Below are positions 55,422 to 63,822 of a stretch of DNA of 64,000 bases, in pieces. The DNA is taken from the NCBI GenBank assembly GCA_964624825.1, contig CAZUYD010000009.1, forward strand, positions 3,607 through 67,606. Reading direction: 5' to 3'. Positions within the stretch are counted from its first letter, which is position 1. Every line of letters starts with the position of its first letter. The position numbers and the translations under genes were made by a program. The notes below the pieces were generated by a model. The model was given only the letters and a program-made list of their open reading frames with translations. It was not told where the DNA came from and did no database searches. This stretch comes from Enorma sp964624825. GTDB taxonomy: Bacteria; Actinomycetota; Coriobacteriia; Coriobacteriales; Coriobacteriaceae.

Positions 55422-56243
55422 ATGCGATTCAACGATAAGGTGATCCTCGTGGTGGGGTCGGCATCCGGCATGGGTGCCGCCACGGTGAAGATGCTCCTCG
55501 AGGAGGGCGCCCACGTCGTGGCGTTCGACAATAACGAAGAGACCATGGAAGAGCTTGAGGAAGAGCTCGCAGAATGCTACGCAGAGGCTCCGGGCACCTT
55601 TGAGAAGTACATGGGCGATGTGACCGATGAGGCGGCTCGCGCGGGTTACCTCGATTACGTGCGCGAGCGCTATGGCACCATTGACAGCCTGTGCTACGTG
55701 GTGGGCGTGCTCGACCTCATGTGCCCGGCGCACAAGACCGACGATGAGCTCTGGCAATACGTCATGGACGTGAACGTGAACGATTGCTTCTATATGGTGC
55801 GCGACGCCCTGCCGATGCTTCTCGACCACGAGGGGCCGGCGGCGAACGTCGTGATCGTGGGGTCGGTGGGCGGCCTCTATGGATCCACGGCCGGTGCGGC
55901 CTACGTTACCTCGAAGCATGCGGTGCTCGGTCTCGCGCGGAACCTCGCATGGAGCTACCATTGGCGCAACCTCCGCGTGAATGTGGTGAACCCGGGTGCC
56001 ATCATGACGAACATCATGGGCAACGCCATGGAGAAGTGGCCGGATCGCGAGGTGATGGATGACGACGGCAACGATCTCTATAGCGTGCGCGGCGCGGTGA
56101 GCTTGGGCGTGGATGCCGAGGGCGGCAACATGATGGGCGACGCCGAGGACATCGCGCGGGCGATCCTCTTCTTGCTCGACGATGAGAACAAGTATGTGAA
56201 CGGCGCGCAGATCACCGTCGACGGCGGCTGGACGAGTTTCTAA
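55422..56243 (+). CDS. Short-chain dehydrogenase/reductase
   Basis: A 273-residue classical SDR. The nucleotide loop is VVGSASGMGAATVKML, with Asp in VVAFDNNEE suggesting NAD rather than NADP; catalytic residues are Ser in VIVGSVGGLYGS and the YVTSK pair in AAYVTSKHAVLGLARNLA. NPGAIMTNIM and the C-terminal NGAQITVDGGWTSF are standard. A segment DREVMDDDGNDLYSVRG is enlarged relative to simple SDRs. GGAAGGAGG precedes ATG 55422, 88 bases after the GcvT-like gene. Its substrate is probably the alcohol or carbonyl compound of this pathway. Confidence 0.9.
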   Translation: MRFNDKVILVVGSASGMGAATVKMLLEEGAHVVAFDNNEETMEELEEELAECYAEAPGTFEKYMGDVTDEAARAGYLDYVRERYGTIDSLCYVVGVLDLMCPAHKTDDELWQYVMDVNVNDCFYMVRDALPMLLDHEGPAANVVIVGSVGGLYGSTAGAAYVTSKHAVLGLARNLAWSYHWRNLRVNVVNPGAIMTNIMGNAMEKWPDREVMDDDGNDLYSVRGAVSLGVDAEGGNMMGDAEDIARAILFLLDDENKYVNGAQITVDGGWTSF

Positions 56244-56461
56244 CATCGGTGCTCAAACGGTGAGGCGGAGGGGTAGTCGCGCAGTCTCGGTGGCATATGT
56301 TTCGCACGGATTGTGCGTTGTCGCCCGCACACCGCTCTTCTAAACTGATTGCAACGCGCTCAACGTCCGGCATGGTGACGTGCCGGACGTTCAAGCGCAT
56401 GAAAGCACCGCTCGCCGATGACGATGCGGCAGGATATTTCCGAGCCGCGAAAGGTACTAAG

Positions 56462-56484
56462 ATTAAGTAACTCATTAAGTAACT
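56462..56484. promoter_or_regulatory. Tandem repeat upstream of fhs
   Basis: ATTAAGTAACT occurs at 56462-56472 and again at 56474-56484, a 12-base period, in an otherwise GC-rich 309-base gap (56244-56552). The outer parts also form TAAGT/ACTTA arms. Probable binding site for a regulator of the folate genes; otherwise the gap holds nothing coding. Confidence 0.5.
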
Positions 56485-56552
56485 TATCTGTTTTCCGTGC
56501 CCGCGGTGTCTTTTGGCGGTGGCGATGAGGCTGGTGGCGGAGAGGAGCCCGG

Positions 56553-58229
56553 ATGGTAGCGTACAAAACCGATATCGAGATTGCACAGGAAGCTGAGATG
56601 CGGCCTATCTCTCAGGTGGCCGAGTCGGTCGGTCTCACCGACGATCAACTCGAGCATTACGGCAAGTACAAGGCGAAGGTCGACATCCATGCACTGAACG
56701 ATCTGCCCGAGTTTGGCAAGCTCGTGCTCGTGACGGCCATCACGCCGACGCCGGCGGGCGAGGGCAAAACGACCACCTCGGTCGGTTTGGCAGACGGGCT
56801 GCGCAAGCTCGGCAAAAAGGCGGTGCTGGCGCTGCGCGAGCCGTCTCTCGGACCGGTCTTCGGTGTGAAGGGCGGCGCTGCGGGCGGCGGCTATGCCCAG
56901 GTCATTCCCATGGAAGACATCAATCTGCACTTCACCGGCGACTTCCATGCCATCGGCGCGGCGAACAACCTTCTCGCCGCGATGCTCGACAATCACATCA
57001 AGCAGGGTAACGAGCTCAACATCGATCCGCGCCGCATCACGTGGAAGCGTGCCGTCGATATGAACGATCGCCAGCTTCGCCGCATCGTGGACGGCTTGGA
57101 CGGCGTGGCGAATGGCGTGCCGCGCGAAGACGGCTTCGATATCACCGTGGCCTCTGAGGTCATGGCGGTGTTCTGCCTGGCTCGCGACCTCATCGACCTT
57201 AAGGAGCGCTTGGGTCGCATGGTCGTTGCATACACCTATGACCAGAAGCCCGTCACCGCGCACGACTTGGGTGCCGAAGGTGCCATGACCGCGCTGCTCA
57301 AGGACGCCATCAAACCCAACCTGGTGCAGACGCTCGAGCATACGCCCGCGTTCGTGCACGGTGGCCCCTTTGCGAACATCGCGCACGGCTGCAACTCGGT
57401 GATCGCCACCAAGACCGCGCTCAAGCTGGGCGATTACGTGGTAACCGAGGCCGGCTTCGGCGCAGACCTTGGTGCCGAGAAGTTCTGCGACATCAAATGT
57501 CGCATGGCTGGCCTCAGCCCCGACGCATGCGTGGTCGTGGCGACGGTGCGCGCGCTCAAGATGCATGGCGGCCTGCCCAAGGCAGACCTTGCGCACGAGG
57601 ACCTCGAGGCGCTCGAGAAGGGGCTCCCGAACCTGCTCCAGCATGTGAAGAACATGCAGGAGGTCTACGGCCTGCCGGTCGTGGTCGCCATCAATGCCTT
57701 CCCCACAGATACGAAGTCGGAGCTCGACCTGGTCGAGGAGCGGTGTCGCGAGCTCGGCGTGAACGTCGCCCTCTCCGAGGTGTGGGCGAAAGGCGGCGAG
57801 GGTGGACGCGCGCTCGCCGAGGAGGTCGTGCGGCTCTGCGAGGCGGGCGAGGCGACCTTTGGCTACTCGTATGAGCTCGACACCACGATCGAGCAGAAGC
57901 TTGAAGCGATCGCAGCGAAGATATATCACGCGGACGGCGTCGATTTCACGCCGGCGGCCAAAAAGCAGATGGCGAACCTTGAGAAGCAGGGGTTCGGCGC
58001 GCTGCCGATCTGCATGGCGAAAACGCAATACTCGTTCTCGGACGACCAAACGTTGCTTGGCGCGCCGCGCGGCTTCCGCATCACGGTGCGCAACCTCAAG
58101 GTCTCTGCGGGTGCGGGGTTCATCGTGGCGCTTACGGGCGACATCATGACCATGCCGGGACTCCCGAAGAAGCCGGCTGCGCTGAACATCGACGTGACAG
58201 CCGATGGCAAGATCACAGGGCTCTTCTAG
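56553..58229 (+). CDS. fhs: Formate--tetrahydrofolate ligase
   Basis: The 558-residue enzyme links formate and THF with ATP, or runs backwards to give formate and ATP. Signatures: TPTPAGEGKTTTSVGLADGL with the P-loop, REPSLGPVFGVKGGAAGGGYAQVIPMEDINLHFTGD, and AGAGFIVALTGDIMTMPGLPKKPAA at the C-terminus. Length is standard. The following fchA and folD genes complete the THF one-carbon branch. In organisms without acetogenesis this set usually generates ATP from 10-formyl-THF. Confidence 0.96.
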   Translation: MVAYKTDIEIAQEAEMRPISQVAESVGLTDDQLEHYGKYKAKVDIHALNDLPEFGKLVLVTAITPTPAGEGKTTTSVGLADGLRKLGKKAVLALREPSLGPVFGVKGGAAGGGYAQVIPMEDINLHFTGDFHAIGAANNLLAAMLDNHIKQGNELNIDPRRITWKRAVDMNDRQLRRIVDGLDGVANGVPREDGFDITVASEVMAVFCLARDLIDLKERLGRMVVAYTYDQKPVTAHDLGAEGAMTALLKDAIKPNLVQTLEHTPAFVHGGPFANIAHGCNSVIATKTALKLGDYVVTEAGFGADLGAEKFCDIKCRMAGLSPDACVVVATVRALKMHGGLPKADLAHEDLEALEKGLPNLLQHVKNMQEVYGLPVVVAINAFPTDTKSELDLVEERCRELGVNVALSEVWAKGGEGGRALAEEVVRLCEAGEATFGYSYELDTTIEQKLEAIAAKIYHADGVDFTPAAKKQMANLEKQGFGALPICMAKTQYSFSDDQTLLGAPRGFRITVRNLKVSAGAGFIVALTGDIMTMPGLPKKPAALNIDVTADGKITGLF

Positions 58230-58289
58230 GGCAGATGCCTCCACGCGCGCGGGTCGCGTCGCCCACCGGTTTGCGCGTATAGGCTACAT

Positions 58290-58309
58290 GCGACGCCCGT
58301 AGGCGTCGC
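58290..58309 (+). other. Stem-loop between fhs and fchA
   Basis: GCGACGCC (58290-58297), loop CGTA, GGCGTCGC (58302-58309): a perfect 8-base-pair stem 25 bases before fchA, with no T-run. It may tune expression or stabilise mRNA ends. Confidence 0.5.
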
Positions 58310-58333
58310 GGTGCAGGAAACGGAGTAGGTGTC

Positions 58334-58984
58334 ATGGGTGATAACCAAGCGATGGGCGTACGGCTCAGCGAGTACGCGTGCGGCGATTTCGCGCAAGCCC
58401 TGGCAGCAAAGCGTTCGGTGCCTGGCGGCGGCGGCGCGGCGGCGCTTGCCGGGGCGCTTGGGATCGCGCTTTGCTCCATGGTGGGGAGCTTCACCGTGGG
58501 AAAGAGAACATACGCCGAGGTCGAAGCAGATGTCGAGCGCATCATGGCGGGGGCGGAGGATATTCGGTGCCGTCTGGTCGATCTCATCGATGCCGATGCG
58601 GCCTCGTTCGAGCCGCTTTCGCGCGCATACTCGATTCCCAAGACCGATCCCACGCGCGCCCAGGTGCTCGAGGAGGCCACCAAGGCCGCATGCGTGGCGC
58701 CCGTTGAGATGGTGCGCCAGTGTGCCCGCGCGGTCGAGGCGCTTGAGGAGATGGCCGAGAAGGGAAGCCGCTTGCTCATATCTGATGTGGGCTGCGGCGC
58801 GGCGCTCTGCGCGGCAGCGCTCAAGGCGGCAAGCCTCAACGTATATGTGAACACCAAGACGCTCGCCGACCGTGAGCACGCCGATGCGCTCGAGCATGAG
58901 GTCGACGAGCTGCTCGCGTGCTACGTGCCGCGCGCGGACGCGCTCGCGAGAACCGTCGAGGACCGCATCAGGGGAAGGGCATAG
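58334..58984 (+). CDS. fchA: Methenyltetrahydrofolate cyclohydrolase (FchA, cyclodeaminase family)
   Basis: A 216-residue protein of the formiminotransferase-cyclodeaminase C-terminal family. KRSVPGGGGAAALAGALGIALCSMVGSFTVGKRTYAEVE is the diagnostic glycine-rich motif with surrounding helices; DIRCRLVDLIDADAASFEPL and ATKAACVAPVEMVRQCARAVEAL follow. As a separate gene between fhs and folD it corresponds to FchA, which hydrolyses 5,10-methenyl-THF to 10-formyl-THF. Starts at ATG 58334 with a GGAGTAGGTG site; only 2 bases separate it from folD. Confidence 0.9.
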   Translation: MGDNQAMGVRLSEYACGDFAQALAAKRSVPGGGGAAALAGALGIALCSMVGSFTVGKRTYAEVEADVERIMAGAEDIRCRLVDLIDADAASFEPLSRAYSIPKTDPTRAQVLEEATKAACVAPVEMVRQCARAVEALEEMAEKGSRLLISDVGCGAALCAAALKAASLNVYVNTKTLADREHADALEHEVDELLACYVPRADALARTVEDRIRGRA

Positions 58985-58986
58985 CC

Positions 58987-59868
58987 ATGGCTACCATCTT
59001 GAAGGGCGCACCCGTCGCCGCGGGGATCACCTCAGCGCTCATCGGGCGCACCGAGGCGCTGCGTTCCCAGGGCATCGTTCCCGCGCTCGCCATCGTGCGC
59101 GTAGGCGAGCGGCCCGATGATCTTTCCTATGAACGGGGGGCCTGTAAGCGCTGTGAGAAGGTGGGCATCGAGGTCAAGCGATTCGTCCTCCCCGATACCT
59201 GCACGCAGGACGAGCTGTTGGCAACGATTCGCACGGTGAACGCCGATCCCACGGTTCACGGGTGCCTTATGTTTCGCCCGCTGCCGAGCGCGCTTGACGA
59301 ATCTGAAGCCTGCGAGGCGCTCAGTCCTGCAAAGGACGTGGATGGTGTCACCTCGGGCTCGCTGTACGGCGTGTTCGCAAACAAACCCATCGGATTTCCG
59401 CCCTGCACGGCGGAGGCGGTGGTCGAGCTGCTTGATTGGTCGGGCGTTGAGTTGAGCGGTTCTGCGGTTACTGTCGTGGGGCGCTCCCTCGTTATCGGCA
59501 AGCCGGTATCCATGATGCTCCAGGCGCGCCATGCAACGGTCACCATGTGTCACACGCGCACGCGTGACCTGCCGGCGGCATGCCGCGCGGCCGAGGTGCT
59601 TGTCGTCGCCGCTGGGCACGCGGGTACGATCGGCGCAGATGCGGCGGCGCCTGGGCAGACGGTGATCGACGTGGGTATCAACTGGGACGATGAGGCCGGC
59701 AATCTCGTGGGCGATGTCGTGTACGACGAGGTCGAGCCCATCGTTTCTGCCATCACGCCCGTGCCCGGCGGTGTCGGCGCCGTGACGACGGCGATACTTG
59801 CCAAGCATGTGGTGGAAGCCGCGGAGCGTTCGATGGTACCCTGTTCACGTGAATCCGTGGGAAACTGA
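58987..59868 (+). CDS. folD: Methylenetetrahydrofolate dehydrogenase, FolD family, probably without cyclohydrolase activity
   Basis: 293 residues. NADP-site and folate motifs are typical: PAKDVDGVTSG, VTVVGRSLVIGKPVSMMLQARHATVTMCHT, and YDEVEPIVSAITPVPGGVGAVTTAILAKHVVEA. In bifunctional FolD the catalytic lysine sits in a YxxxK motif; here the matching segment is Tyr48-Glu-Arg-Gly-Ala52, so that lysine is Ala, with Lys54 two positions on. This points to a dehydrogenase-only enzyme, consistent with fchA directly upstream. ATG 58987 lies just after the fchA stop. Other FolD proteins with a SYERGA-type segment may form a subgroup; I cannot verify that here. Confidence 0.9.
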   Translation: MATILKGAPVAAGITSALIGRTEALRSQGIVPALAIVRVGERPDDLSYERGACKRCEKVGIEVKRFVLPDTCTQDELLATIRTVNADPTVHGCLMFRPLPSALDESEACEALSPAKDVDGVTSGSLYGVFANKPIGFPPCTAEAVVELLDWSGVELSGSAVTVVGRSLVIGKPVSMMLQARHATVTMCHTRTRDLPAACRAAEVLVVAAGHAGTIGADAAAPGQTVIDVGINWDDEAGNLVGDVVYDEVEPIVSAITPVPGGVGAVTTAILAKHVVEAAERSMVPCSRESVGN

Positions 59869-59884
59869 TGGGAGCATGCGAACG

Positions 59885-60451
59885 ATGTCAGTCGATAGAG
59901 CACGTGCAGAGGCGGCGATTCGCGACTTCCTGATCGCGCTCGGCGAGGACCCGGACCGACCCGGTCTTGCGGAAACGCCGAACCGCGTCGCGCGCGCTGC
60001 CGAGGAGATCCTGCGCGGCTATGACGAAAACCCTGCCTGCCATCTGCGCAAGCAGTTCCAGGAGGGCGATATTGAGGAAATGGTGATCGTGCGCGACATA
60101 CCGTTCTCCTCGCTGTGCGAGCATCACATACTGCCGTTCACCGGGCATGCGCACGTGGCGTACATCCCGCATGCGGGCTGCATCACCGGGCTCTCGAAGA
60201 TCGCGCGGTGCGTGAATGGCTATGCGTGCAGGCTGCAGCTACAGGAGCGCCTGACCGGACAGATCGCCGATGCCATGATGACCGAGCTCGAAGCCCTTGG
60301 CGTGCTCGTGGTGCTGAAGGCAGAGCACATGTGCATGACGATGCGCGGCGTGAAAAGCGCCGGCGCCCTTACGGTGACCTCGGCGGTTCGTGGAGCGTTT
60401 CGCACGGACATCCGAACGCGCGAGGAAGCGCTGCGCTTGCTTGGGCTCTAG
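59885..60451 (+). CDS. folE: GTP cyclohydrolase I
   Basis: The 188-residue enzyme makes dihydroneopterin triphosphate, the first step of folate synthesis. DPDRPGLAETPNRVARAAEEIL, the zinc-binding DIPFSSLCEHHILPFTGHAHVAYIP, and AEHMCMTMRGVKSAGALTVTSAVRGAF with the active-site Cys/His are all present. ATG 59885 is chosen; ATG 59876, closer to GGGAG, adds three residues. It ends the run of folate genes that begins with fhs. Confidence 0.95.
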   Translation: MSVDRARAEAAIRDFLIALGEDPDRPGLAETPNRVARAAEEILRGYDENPACHLRKQFQEGDIEEMVIVRDIPFSSLCEHHILPFTGHAHVAYIPHAGCITGLSKIARCVNGYACRLQLQERLTGQIADAMMTELEALGVLVVLKAEHMCMTMRGVKSAGALTVTSAVRGAFRTDIRTREEALRLLGL

Positions 60452-60677
60452 CGTCGGATCTTGGTGGTTCGGGGTATAGGCCTCGTCGTTTCGCATTCCA
60501 GGGCGCGATGCGCCGCGGCGGGTCGCATGTGCGAGCGCTCCTGTTGCAGGGGCGGTCGCGTTATCGCAGAGGGGAGCGGGAGACCTCTCCAGCGGCACCG
60601 TTAAGAGCTCCGTTTGAGGACGCTGCGCTTGTGCTGTGCATTTGTTTAGCTAGGTGCGGAATAGATAGGAGCCTGCT

Positions 60678-61277
60678 GTGTTCAAGACCGATGCGAGCGA
60701 TAAAGAAACGTTGCGCGCCGAGTTGAAACGCGCGCGAAGCGGGATGTCCGAGCCTGAGCGCGCGCAGGTCGATGCCGCTATCGCGCGCGTGCTGGTTCAA
60801 TTGCCTGAATACGAGTGCACATCGACGGTGTTTGCGTACAACTCGTTCGGGGCGGAAGTCGATACGCACGCCATCATCGCACGCGCCCTCGACCAGGGAA
60901 CGACCGTCGCCCTTCCGCGCTGCGTGCCGCGCACACGCACGATGCGTTGGTATCGAATCGATTCGCTCGATGGCCTTGAGCGAAGCGCGCTCGGTGTGCT
61001 TGAACCCAAAGACGATCCCGATCGCCTGCTCGACCCTTCGTGCGATGCTGCCGCGGTGGCGCTGGTGCCCGCGCTCTCCTTTGACTCCCAGGGGTACCGG
61101 CTCGGGTATGGCGGCGGGTTTTACGATGCGTTCCTTGCGGGGTTTCCCGGCACCTCCATTGGGCTGTGCCGATCGTGCCTGCAAATCGATGACCTGGCGG
61201 CGCACGGGGCGCGCGAGCCGCATGACGAACGCGTGAACATCGTAGTCTCAGATGCGGGCGCCGTGCGTGTGTCCTGA
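60678..61277 (+). CDS. 5-formyltetrahydrofolate cyclo-ligase
   Basis: A 199-residue MTHFS family enzyme that converts 5-formyl-THF to methenyl-THF with ATP, returning a side product of the folate pathway. It begins with RAELKRARSGMSEPERAQVDAAIARVLVQL and has the conserved GTTVALPRCVPR, LVPALSFDSQGYRLGYGGGFYDAFLAGF motif near the C-terminus. The start is GTG 60678 after AGGAG. A 226-base gap separates it from folE. Confidence 0.92.
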   Translation: MFKTDASDKETLRAELKRARSGMSEPERAQVDAAIARVLVQLPEYECTSTVFAYNSFGAEVDTHAIIARALDQGTTVALPRCVPRTRTMRWYRIDSLDGLERSALGVLEPKDDPDRLLDPSCDAAAVALVPALSFDSQGYRLGYGGGFYDAFLAGFPGTSIGLCRSCLQIDDLAAHGAREPHDERVNIVVSDAGAVRVS

Positions 61278-61405
61278 TCGCTTGGATACGGCGCATCTGC
61301 GATTTCGGCGCGCGTCGTAGGGCAGGCATATGATGGTTTGGGCGCGGATCGTGCCTGCGGTATGCTTTGCTGCGACTACTTGCCCATTCATTTCGGAGGT
61401 GTCAT

Positions 61406-62794
61406 ATGGCTCATGATGCCGGCGCGCGCTATTGCGTTCCGTTCGATGTTCCCGAGCTCTCATACGATGACGCTGTCGTGGTCGCAGCGGACACGGGACG
61501 GTTGATGAGCAATGATGGGCCGTTGCTCGAGACGGTAATCGACATGCTTGACGAGCTCGAGCGGCCGGACGCTCATTTCGATGTGATTCAGATCGCCGGC
61601 ACCAACGGAAAGACATCCACCGCGCGGTTCGCGGCAGCGATCCTTGCAGGGGCGGGGCTTCGCACCGCGCTCAGCACATCGCCGCATCTCATGCGGTATC
61701 CCGAGCGCATGGAGATCGACGGCGCCGTGGTTTCGGACGCGCAGTTCGCCCATGGCGTCTCGGCAGCATATGAGGCGGGAAAGCGGGTGAACGCCCGTCG
61801 AGTCTCCCTCCAGCTCGAACCATACCAAGTCACACCGTTCGATTTGCTGACGGTTGCGTCTCTGGTCATCTTCGCTGAGGATATGGTCGATGTTGCGGTT
61901 CTTGAGGTTGGTCTGGGCGGCCGCTGGGATGCCACGAGCGCCACGGATCCGGTCGGTGTGGCCATCACCGGCATCGGTCTCGACCATACGTACATTCTGG
62001 GCGATACCTTGGCGAAGATCGCAGCCGAAAAGGCGGCGATCATCAAGCCGGGGCGGTTTGTCGTCTTGGGCGAGGGCACCCATGAGCCGAGCGTGCAGCG
62101 GGTCATGGATGAGTGCTGCGCGGCATGCGCCGTCGAGCCCATCGTGGTGCAGCATGAGGTATGTGCGGCGCCGGCTCATCTGGGCGAGCAGCTCGCGATC
62201 CGTTGCCCGGGCAGCTATGCCACCTACGACGTTTCGCTGTGCAAGCCCGTATATCAGGCGCAAAACGTCGCGTGCGCCATAGCGGTTGCGGAGCGCTACC
62301 TTGCCCGCGCGCTCGACGAGGTGCAGCTCAACAGGAGCCTCGCCACCTGCTCCACGCCAGGCAGGTTTGATGTGCGCAGCACCGATCCCTTTGTGCTCAT
62401 CGATGCATGCCACAACCCGCAGTCGTGCGCGGCATTCGTTTCGTCGCTTGACGAGATCGATCCCGACGTGTCGCGGCGGCCGATGCTTTTGCTTGCGACG
62501 CTTTCGGACAAGGACGCCGCGGGAATCGTCTCGATCCTCGTTCCGGCGTTTCCCTATGTCGCGGTAACGCAGACCGCAGATGACCGTGCGCACGACGCAG
62601 CGTCGCTCGCGTCGCTTGTCCGGCGCGAACTCGTGGCGCGTGGTCGTCCGGAGGAGGATCTGCTCGCCGTGTATCCAACGGTGCCGGAGGCGTTCGATGC
62701 ATTGCGCGCCTCGCACGTGCCGTTTGTCGCCGCGGGCACCATCACGCTTGCTGGTGAAGTCGCGGCGCTTGTGGCGGGCTTCAAGCGCTCATAG
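61406..62794 (+). CDS. folC: Folylpolyglutamate synthase / dihydrofolate synthase
   Basis: A 462-residue Mur-ligase-fold enzyme that adds glutamates to folates and keeps them in the cell. The P-loop is IQIAGTNGKTSTARF at about residue 59, followed by STSPHLMRYPERMEIDG, VAVLEVGLGGRWDATSAT, GIGLDHTYILGDTLAKIAAEKAAIIKPG, and VLIDACHNPQSCAAF in the C-terminal part. Length is at the upper end of the family; the N-terminal 55 residues include PVDIETVIDMLDELERPD-like helices. ATG 61406 follows GGAGG. Confidence 0.93.
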   Translation: MAHDAGARYCVPFDVPELSYDDAVVVAADTGRLMSNDGPLLETVIDMLDELERPDAHFDVIQIAGTNGKTSTARFAAAILAGAGLRTALSTSPHLMRYPERMEIDGAVVSDAQFAHGVSAAYEAGKRVNARRVSLQLEPYQVTPFDLLTVASLVIFAEDMVDVAVLEVGLGGRWDATSATDPVGVAITGIGLDHTYILGDTLAKIAAEKAAIIKPGRFVVLGEGTHEPSVQRVMDECCAACAVEPIVVQHEVCAAPAHLGEQLAIRCPGSYATYDVSLCKPVYQAQNVACAIAVAERYLARALDEVQLNRSLATCSTPGRFDVRSTDPFVLIDACHNPQSCAAFVSSLDEIDPDVSRRPMLLLATLSDKDAAGIVSILVPAFPYVAVTQTADDRAHDAASLASLVRRELVARGRPEEDLLAVYPTVPEAFDALRASHVPFVAAGTITLAGEVAALVAGFKRS

Positions 62795-62947
62795 CGACAA
62801 TCTTCAGGCAGGCGGCGCGATGATCTCAGCGCGCTTCTGCGTCTTCAGCCTGTGTTTTTTTGCCGGAATGGGCATGTCGGTATACAATGGCACACATGTT
62901 ATGCCAAGAGTGCGTGCATCGCGCCCGTCGAAAGGTTTTGATACCGT

Positions 62948-63379
62948 ATGATGTCGTATATCCAAGAGCTCATGTCACCGCAGGTGATGTTCGTGCTCTA
63001 TCTTTTCCTCGCCTTCATCATTGCGCTTTACGTGCTCTCGGTGGCCTATGTGTTCATTGATGCCCGCCGCCGCGGCTCGCAATATTTCTGGGCATGGGGC
63101 CTGCTTGCGCTCCTGCCGTTCATTGGCCTCATCGCATATAACGTGCTGCGTCCGAGCTCGTATCTGGCCGATCGCGAGGAGCAGGAACTCGATATGGCGC
63201 TGCGCGAGCGCCAGCTCGCCCAATATGGAACGTGCCCGCATTGCGGCGGACCCATCGAGAAGGATTTTGTGGTGTGCCCGGTTTGCAATACCCAGGTGCG
63301 CAACGTGTGTCCCAGCTGTCGCAAACCGCTCGATGCGCACTGGAAGGTTTGCCCGTACTGCCGCATGCATATCCAGTAA
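62948..63379 (+). CDS. Membrane protein with double zinc ribbon
   Basis: 143 residues: two membrane helices (MFVLYLFLAFIIALYVLSVAYVFI and FWAWGLLALLPFIGLIAYNVLRP) resembling a PLDc_N-type anchor, an acidic helix, then four CxxC-type knuckles (CPHCGG, CPVCN, CPSCRK, CPYCRM) that form two zinc ribbons. A cytoplasmic zinc-ribbon domain on a membrane anchor is common in Gram-positive bacteria; the function is unknown. GAAAGG lies 12 bases before ATG 62948, and ATG 62951 is possible. Confidence 0.75.
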   Translation: MMSYIQELMSPQVMFVLYLFLAFIIALYVLSVAYVFIDARRRGSQYFWAWGLLALLPFIGLIAYNVLRPSSYLADREEQELDMALRERQLAQYGTCPHCGGPIEKDFVVCPVCNTQVRNVCPSCRKPLDAHWKVCPYCRMHIQ

Positions 63380-63469
63380 GGCGCGCATCCACCAAGGAGG
63401 GTGTTTTAGAGCAGGTCATCGCCGCATGATGGACATGCTGGCTTGGGCGGCTCGGGCGCCGCTGCAACG

Positions 63470-63498
63470 GGAGCCTCTATGTGGGGCTCTTGTTTTTT
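63470..63498 (+). terminator. Terminator before the thrS leader
   Basis: GAGCC (63471-63475) pairs with GGCTC (63485-63489), extended by a G-T pair, followed by TTGTTTTTTT. A short stem but a strong T-run; it ends transcription from the folC/zinc-ribbon side. Confidence 0.65.
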
Positions 63499-63499
63499 T

Positions 63500-63822
63500 G
63501 CATCTCGTCCGCCTCGCGCGAGTCATTTCTAAAAACTCCGTATCGGGCGCGACAGGCAATCGGTACTGTGGTAAACCTATACCAGTTGGTTCGAGAAAGG
63601 CTATACCTCGCATGTGTTGCGATTGGCACCATCGCGCCGCCTCGGCTGCGCGAGCCCAGACTATCTAGGCGTCTGCCCTTTACCTGGCTCACCGGCCATG
63701 GGCAGCCGCCCGTTACCGCTCGTCGTTTTTAAGGCGCGAGCGCTTTTCATGATTCGGCGCGGCCTGGATTTTATGTTCGCTCCGAAAGACGATCGACATG
63801 CTTGCATACAGGAAGGTATTCC
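63500..63822 (+). promoter_or_regulatory. Long untranslated leader region of thrS
   Basis: 323 bases without a supported gene. A stem GCGAT/ATCGC at 63619-63635 displays TGGCACC in its 7-base loop, which resembles the T-box sequence TGGNACC that binds the tRNA acceptor end. A CAGAC/GTCTG pairing and a GGGC-AGCC-GCCC hairpin with a T-run at 63726-63730 lie downstream. Together they hint at a tRNA-responsive leader, but the loop topology is not that of a standard T-box. Confidence 0.3.

Noticed and set aside
56484..58244. 586-codon antisense frame across fhs
   Set aside because: Mirror of a high-GC coding frame; His/Arg/Leu-rich translation with no family features, while the plus strand is clearly fhs. 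The same holds for the long antisense frames across valS and tig.
63481..63732. 83-codon open frame between the terminator and thrS
   Set aside because: Lies in the likely thrS leader, no ribosome site, no recognisable product.
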